Shown here: piece by piece, positions 62,189-64,000 of the stretch | Layout: every line of letters begins with the position of its first letter | Numbering within the stretch: the stretch's first letter is position 1 | Source of the DNA: Batillaria attramentaria | Lineage: Eukaryota > Mollusca > Gastropoda > Batillariidae | Assembly (NCBI GenBank): GCA_018292915.2 | Contig: JACVVK020000439.1 | Location: forward strand, 258,501 to 322,500 | DNA length: 64,000 nt | Direction: 5' to 3' | The notes under the pieces: model-generated | Told to the model about the DNA's origin: nothing | The model's input: the letters and a program-made list of their open reading frames with translations, nothing else | Database searches by the model: none | Translations under genes and position numbers: made by a program

Positions 62189-63260
62189 AATGTCTGTACA
62201 TGTATGTGTGGGAAGGAGACTGGGAGGAAACTTGTGTTAACCCAATCAGTGAAAAGTAAGGTAAATCATAAATTTTATTTATATGGGAACTTGCTCCCTT
62301 GCCCAAGTAAGTCACATGTAGATGACTGGAAGTTCAGTAAATACATTGTCTGTTTCTGTAAGTGCTTGAGCTGAAATGACACAGAGAAAGATGTGTTGGG
62401 ATGAAGGGGAATCCCCATGTGCCCATTATGTGTTCTGTTAAGATATTTTTTGTCAACCATTTCTCTATTTATTTTGCAATTTGACATAATTGGTGACTGT
62501 TGTTCTAATTGTTTTACGTCCAGTCATCAAATGTTCGGACATCCAGACCTGACGATTCTGTGGAGGAATCTCCTCCTTCCTACACAGAGGCTATCAAATC
62601 ACCACATGTCCTGGCCAGCACTCATCACCATCACCGTCACCACCATCGATCGGCGCTGACGTCCCAGCAGCGCGGCAGTCCGCGACATCACCCACACCAC
62701 TCGCCACCCACCGCCAACCTCGTGGATTTTGAGACGGATGATATAGCTCTCTCCAACACCCAGGCGAAAAGTCCACTGCCGTCGTGGGAGTCATCCAACG
62801 CAGCATCTTTGCTGAGTTCTGCCGAGTTCACCGACGCTGCGTCAGCAACATGGGGAAGAGGGGAGGGCACCCACAGCGCTCATTTAAAACGAAGTGCGCT
62901 GAAGACATCCAGCAGGCAACATACTCACTTCAGCCAGAGCTCTGTGGCCGATGCGTTCCCGGTATCCCATAAGTCCCCAAACCGCAAAGTCTCCTGGGAT
63001 ACTGCTCCATTGCCGATGAGGTCGAAATCGTTTGGTGGATCTGACAACAGGAGAGGGAACATCCAGCATCACAGGCAGAATTCTGGGGGAGGGGGGAGCC
63101 CAGCCAAACTACCACCATACAAGAACTGGAACCCTCCCATGCTTGGCACGTTACCCGACGACTTTCTCCGTCTAGCGCCTCGCATCCCACAGAGAGTACC
63201 ACTTATGACGCAGAAGTCGGACCCGGGTCATCGCCGAACTGCCTCGTCTACTTTACAGAG
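61617..63260 (+). CDS. CUEDC1: CUE domain-containing protein 1 homologue, 5' part
   Basis: Exon 1 (61617-62015, 133 codons from ATGGCAGACACG) and exon 2 (62524-63260) join in phase 0; exon 2 ends at CAGAG|GTACCG in phase 2, and the rest lies beyond the window. A CUE domain lies at residues 60-102 (LEFTQAMNDFHNMFPSMD, with the MFP motif and a terminal LL), a three-helix fold that binds mono-ubiquitin. Further on, KNWNPPMLGTLPDDFLRL matches the vertebrate CUEDC1 motif NWNPPLLGNLPDDFLR, which supports the assignment beyond the CUE domain. Between them is a His/Ser/Pro-rich disordered region including PPSYTEA, a PPxY-like motif. The cellular role of CUEDC1 is poorly known. A 160-base (TG)n tract begins just after the exon 1 donor. 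Confidence 0.9.
62022..62184. repeat. (TG)n microsatellite abutting a 5' splice site
   Basis: Starts within the donor AAAAAG|GTTAGTGTGTG of the CUEDC1-like exon 1 and runs about 160 bases with a few interruptions. Confidence 0.95.
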
Positions 63261-63519
63261 GTACCGTACAGTCTGTGTTTTCATGGTGTAGCTGAGTCAC
63301 GTTTTTTTTTGGTTTTTTTTTTTGCTGCCCCAATTCTTTGCCAGCTCCAGTGGTGTTCCTCACAGGTCATGGGTGGAACCCACACTGAGGACTCGGAAGC
63401 TGGGACAATTTTTATTATGCATGATGATGGCGATGAGGATGATAGTAAGATGATGCTATGGAGGTCCGTGTGGTTTGGGACTGCGGGACAGGGCCGCATT
63501 CCACGCTTCCTGTCATAAA

Positions 63520-63805
63520 TATCCCGGCATTAACCAGGCCCGGGAACTACGGCACCTGCGGTGCCGGCCGTGTAATCATTCACATCATAAGACGTGTCAT
63601 ACTAAGGGAAGCACCCCCAAAGTCGCACCCGTGAAGTGGGTCAAACTCGGCTGTGTGGCAACAGCCTCCCCATTGGGCCCATAGCACACCCGCTCTGGGT
63701 AGGAGCCGACCTAGGTAGGAAAAATCCCGCTTGCCTCGGCTGGGATTCGAACCCGGATCTCCCGGTCCATGATCCAAAGTGCTAACCACTACACTACGGG
63801 GGCCG
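63520..63805 (-). mobile_element. tRNA-derived SINE, second family
   Basis: Read on the minus strand: head GTAGTGTAGTGGTTAGCACT, then a B box GGGTTCGAATCCCAGCC. This head is close to tRNA-Gln and differs from the tRNA-Lys-like SINE. A body of about 200 bases follows, with a GGCACC-TGC-GGTGCC hairpin near the far end. It follows exon 2 of the CUEDC1-like gene, in the same intron. Confidence 0.75.
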
Positions 63806-64000
63806 GTTGCTGAGTCATGTTCAGGGGTCGAAATTCTCCGCCGTTCGGCGGATTTCCGCTTTTTAGAAATTTTATCCGTTTCCGCCTAAACGAAGTTCGG
63901 TTCCGCCGAAAAAAAAAATCGGAAAAAAAATTACCAGTGGTACGCTTTCCGCGAATCCCCACTCGGTACGGTGCTGGCAATACCGACAGCGATTTTGTGT

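Noticed and set aside
63789..63980. Arg/Lys/Phe-rich minus-strand frame at the window end
   Set aside because: It is low-complexity, contains an A/T run and a short inverted repeat, and has no recognisable family; treated as non-coding intron sequence of the CUEDC1-like gene.

Overview
The window is eukaryotic genomic DNA. It has intron-rich genes with GT-AG junctions, long dinucleotide microsatellites, tRNA-derived SINEs, LINE fragments and DNA transposons. The gene content (a FUS/TAF15/cabeza homologue, an ACOX3-type acyl-CoA oxidase, a CUEDC1 homologue and intronless TRIM-like genes of the kind expanded in bivalves and gastropods) suggests a lophotrochozoan, most likely a marine mollusc. 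That assignment is inference, since nothing in the window is diagnostic of a species.

Layout. 1-11 kb: two minus-strand single-exon TRIM-like genes (1051-2766 and 8908-10629), separated by SINE and LINE debris and a 1.6-kb minisatellite of 34-bp units. 11.5-13.3 kb: a TA-flanked inverted-repeat DNA transposon with an OTU-like coding fragment inside. 13.3-23 kb: mostly repeats, dominated by a decayed minus-strand L1/Tx1-like LINE (16.4-20.3 kb) that was itself hit by a palindromic TTAA-flanked MITE and a 32-bp insertion; a broken, unassigned coding relic follows at 21-21.9 kb. 23.4-30.8 kb: a six-exon minus-strand gene for a large, mostly disordered protein of about 1,571 residues that I cannot name. 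32.5-48.2 kb: a complete 15-exon FUS/cabeza-type RNA-binding protein gene (527 codons, all exon phases agree). 48.9-57.8 kb: a complete 16-exon ACOX3-type gene on the plus strand (765 residues, C-terminal SKL). 61.6-63.3 kb: the first two coding exons of a CUEDC1 homologue that continues past the window end.

The FUS-like and ACOX3-like genes are head to head, with 661 bp between start codons, so they probably share a bidirectional promoter. I see no functional cluster; the genes are ordinary neighbours. The most unusual structure is in ACOX3 intron 3: the 3' splice-site region has been amplified into about 12 tandem 42-bp copies, 11 of them upstream of the authentic acceptor. Two other genes have long (TG)n runs directly against a splice site, and the FUS-like gene has an exon-like segment one base off the frame it would need to be a cassette exon.

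Exon models were built by eye from splice consensus, phase continuity and known family sequence. No alignments, transcript data or searches were available.
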